The notes under the pieces: generated by a model
The model's input: the letters and a program-made list of their open reading frames with translations, nothing else
What the model was told of the DNA's origin: nothing
The model's database searches: none
Shown here: positions 62,058 to 64,000 of the stretch, piece after piece
Layout of the letters: each line of letters starts with the position of its first letter
Numbering within the stretch: the first letter of the stretch is position 1
Assembly: GCA_034664125.1 (NCBI GenBank)
Contig: JAXDIG010000038.1
Location: 38,315-102,314, forward strand
Length of the DNA stretch: 64,000 nt
Direction: 5' to 3'
Origin: JACVRW01 sp034664125
Lineage (GTDB): Bacteria > Actinomycetota > Thermoleophilia > Solirubrobacterales > Thermoleophilaceae
Position numbers and translations under genes: made by a program

Positions 62058-62818
62058 GCGCTGCTCACCACAGTCCCCACCCGCTCGCCGCACACTATCC
62101 GGTCGATGTTGCCCTCGTCGTCCATGTTGAACACGTAGATCGGCACGCCGTTGTCCATGCACAGCGACAGCGCCGTCGAGTCCATCACCGTGAGCCGCTG
62201 CTCGATCGCCTCCCGGTGGCTGATCTCGGGGATGAACTCCGCGGTCGGGTCCGAGCGCGGGTCGGCGGTGTACACGCCCTCCACCCCGTTCTTGGCCATC
62301 AGCAGCGCCTCGGCGCCGATCTCGAGGCCGCGTACGGCGGCGGCGGTGTCCGTGGTGAAGAACGGGTTGCCGGTGCCGGCCGCGAAGATCACGACGCGGC
62401 CCTTCTCCAGGTGGCGGATCGCGCGGCGCTGGATGTACGGCTCGGCCACCTCGCGGATGTGCAGCGCCGACAGGACGCGCGTGACCGACCCGGCCTTCTC
62501 GAGCGCGTCCGCCAGCGCCAGCGCGTTGAGGACCGTGGCCAGCATCCCCATGTAGTCGCCGGTGGCGCGGTCCATCCCGGCGGCCGCGCCCGACAGCCCG
62601 CGGAAGATGTTCCCGCCGCCCACCACGATCCCGACCTGCACGCCGCGCTCGGTGACCCCGGTGATCGCTCGGGCGATGGCGGCGAGACGCTCGGGGTCGG
62701 CTCCGTAGGGGAGGTCGCCCATGAGCGCCTCGCCCGAGAGCTTCAGCAGGATCCGCTGGAAGGCCACATCGCGCGCAGCCGGCCGAGCCGGCTGCTTGCT
62801 CCCATCGCCGGGCGTCAC
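62054..62818 (-). CDS. pyrH: UMP kinase
   Basis: A 254-aa hexameric kinase converting UMP to UDP. Marks: RILLKLSGEALMGD, VVGGGNIFRG, DYMGMLATVLNALAL, FAAGTGNPFFTTDTAA. GTG 62818 overlaps the tsf stop (GTGA); an extra ~18 residues precede the usual kinase start, so a slightly later start cannot be excluded. Confidence 0.96.
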   Translation of the reverse strand: MTPGDGSKQPARPAARDVAFQRILLKLSGEALMGDLPYGADPERLAAIARAITGVTERGVQVGIVVGGGNIFRGLSGAAAGMDRATGDYMGMLATVLNALALADALEKAGSVTRVLSALHIREVAEPYIQRRAIRHLEKGRVVIFAAGTGNPFFTTDTAAAVRGLEIGAEALLMAKNGVEGVYTADPRSDPTAEFIPEISHREAIEQRLTVMDSTALSLCMDNGVPIYVFNMDDEGNIDRIVCGERVGTVVSSA

Positions 62819-63426
62819 TCCTCCCCGACCTGGAACCGCTCGAAGCGGCGGACCACGATGTTCTCGCCGGTGTTTGCCGCCAGCTCCGCACGCAGCTCCT
62901 CGAGCGTCTTGCCGCTGTGCTTCTCGTCGTTGATGTGCGACTGGTGGAGCAGCACGACCTGCTCGAGCCACTTGTTCAGGCGGCCCTCGACGATCTTCTC
63001 CTGGACGTTCTCGGGCTTGCCCTCGGCGGCGGTCTGCTCGCGCAGCACGCGCAGCTCGGCCTCCTTGTCCTCCTCCGGGACGTCCTCGTCGGACACGTAG
63101 AGCGGGTTCGCCGCCGCCACGTGCAGCGCCACCTCGCGGGCGAACTCCTGGAACTGCTCGGTGCGGGCGACGAAGTCGGTTTCGCAGTCGACCTCCACCA
63201 GCACGCCGATCTTGCCGCCGGCGTGGATGTAGCTCGACACGACGCCCTCCGCCGCGGTCCGCCCGCCCCGCTTGGCCGCCGAGGCCTGCCCCTTCACGCG
63301 CAGGATCTCGATCGCCTTGTCCACGTCCCCGCCGGACTCCTGCAGGGCGGACTTGGCGTCCATGATGCCGGCCCCGGTGCGGTCGCGCAGAGCCTTCACG
63401 TCTTGTGCCGTAACAGCGGTGCTCAA
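62815..63426 (-). CDS. tsf: Elongation factor Ts, TTG start
   Basis: A 203-aa guanine-nucleotide exchange factor for EF-Tu: VKALRDRTGAGIMDAKSAL, VVSSYIHAGGKIGVLVEVDC, ETDFVARTEQF. Start codon is TTG 63426, preceded by GAGAGG at suitable distance. 12 nt from rpsB. Short form typical of actinobacteria-like and thermophile EF-Ts. Confidence 0.97.
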   Translation of the reverse strand: MSTAVTAQDVKALRDRTGAGIMDAKSALQESGGDVDKAIEILRVKGQASAAKRGGRTAAEGVVSSYIHAGGKIGVLVEVDCETDFVARTEQFQEFAREVALHVAAANPLYVSDEDVPEEDKEAELRVLREQTAAEGKPENVQEKIVEGRLNKWLEQVVLLHQSHINDEKHSGKTLEELRAELAANTGENIVVRRFERFQVGEE

Positions 63427-63438
63427 CTTCTTACCTCT

Positions 63439-64000
63439 CTAGGAATCGTCGTCGGGATCGAACGTGCGGCGCTCGCGCGGCGCCGCGGCGCCGGCGACCG
63501 TCTCGGGGCGGGTGCCGCTCGGCGTGGCGGGCTCGTCCGCTGAGAAACCGGCCTCCTCGGACTCGCGGCGGGCGCGCTCCTCGGCCTCCTGGCGCTCGCG
63601 GTCCTCCTGCTCGCGCGCCGCGCGCTCCTCGGCTTCGCGGCGCTCCTGCTCCTCGCGCTCGCGCCGTGCGCGGTCCTCCTCCTCGCGGAACTGGCCGCGG
63701 CCGGCGGACGCCACGTCCCCGATCGCCTTGGTGATCAGGGCGCAGGAGCGGATCGCGTCGTCGTTGCCGGGAATGACGTAGGTGATCCCGTCCGGGTCGC
63801 AGTTGGTGTCGACCAGGCCGATGATCGGGATGCGCAGGCGCTCGGCCTCGCGGATGGCGATCGCCTCGGTCTTGAGGTCGATCACGAACATCGCGTCCGG
63901 CGGGCGCTGCATGTTCTTGACGCCGCCCAGGTTGGCCTGGAGCTTCTCCAGGTCCTTGCGGGCGGTGATGCGCTCGCGCGTGGGCAGCAGCTCCAGCTGG
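63439..64000 (-). CDS. rpsB: 30S ribosomal protein S2, C-terminal part with long charged tail (5' end beyond window)
   Basis: Open from the right edge; 186 residues visible. LEKLQANLGGVKNMQRPPDA, FVIDLKTEAIAIREAERL, VDTNCDPDGITYVIPGNDDA identify S2. After the usual end near GDVASAG the chain continues ~85 residues: an Arg/Glu-rich helix (EEEDRARREREEQERREAEE and onward) and a Pro/Thr/Asp tail. The extension is unusually long for S2 and likely forms a solvent-exposed coiled helix. Head of the rpsB-tsf-pyrH-frr-uppS-cdsA cluster. Confidence 0.95.
   Translation of the reverse strand, partial: QLELLPTRERITARKDLEKLQANLGGVKNMQRPPDAMFVIDLKTEAIAIREAERLRIPIIGLVDTNCDPDGITYVIPGNDDAIRSCALITKAIGDVASAGRGQFREEEDRARREREEQERREAEERAAREQEDRERQEAEERARRESEEAGFSADEPATPSGTRPETVAGAAAPRERRTFDPDDDS

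Overview
The window is a very GC-rich, densely packed bacterial chromosome segment with almost no spacer DNA. Gene content points to a deep-branching actinobacterium, most likely class Thermoleophilia (Solirubrobacter/Conexibacter-like). The supporting genes are a GarA-type FHA protein next to an FtsR-type MerR regulator, a small single-motif RsiG-like protein, MurT/GatD, a DivIVA-domain protein, WS/DGAT acyltransferase, and a meso-DAP pathway that uses LL-DAP aminotransferase (DapL). The taxon is an inference from gene content; there is no rRNA gene here. I see no phage, insertion sequence, CRISPR array or tRNA.

Layout. 1-7.4 kb (+): 3' end of a penicillin-acylase-family gene, dapF-dapL-DUF429, hflX-dut, a STAS protein and a PilB/GspE ATPase. 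7.4-11.9 kb (-): a tightly coupled cell-envelope operon (class II glutamine amidotransferase, diacylglycerol kinase, murT, methyltransferase, gatD). 12-24 kb: mixed housekeeping genes (HAD phosphatase, lipoprotein cyclophilin, CnoX, DivIVA, YeeE/YedE pair, pdxH, SDR, DUF2142, dinB). 24-27.5 kb: a surface-protein locus, with a collagen-like/BclA-like protein divergent from an ice-binding-fold (DUF3494) protein that is translationally coupled to an L,D-transpeptidase. A GEMM-like (c-di-GMP-I family) riboswitch candidate lies in the DUF3494 leader. 27.5-41 kb: WS/DGAT, YbaK, amt-glnB, three peptidoglycan or beta-lactamase-fold proteins, an orphan histidine kinase, nadE, and a sigma-region-4/anti-sigma fusion. 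40-46.7 kb (-): AGPS-like oxidase, SRPBCC, apt, MerR, FHA, RsiG-like, pgsA, proS. 46.8-64 kb: a membrane GGDEF-HD-GYP protein, ispG-fadD-rseP-dxr, a soluble GAF-GGDEF-HD-GYP protein, an LLM-SCP2 fusion, and the rpsB-tsf-pyrH-frr-uppS-cdsA cluster, which runs off the right edge.

Two themes join distant genes. The first is envelope building: DAP synthesis, MurT/GatD, carboxypeptidase-like and VanX-like proteins, L,D-transpeptidase, UppS, CdsA, PgsA, Dxr and IspG. The second is cyclic di-GMP: two GGDEF-HD-GYP proteins could make or break it, and three candidate receptors are present (PilB MshEN domain, RsiG-like coiled coil, riboswitch). Notable departures from family rules are DapF with Ser at both catalytic Cys positions, a PBP4-like protein with Pro in place of the SxxK serine, a probable CTG start for apt, and a P-II protein lacking Tyr51.

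Translational coupling by 4-nt NTGA overlaps is pervasive and was used to choose many starts.
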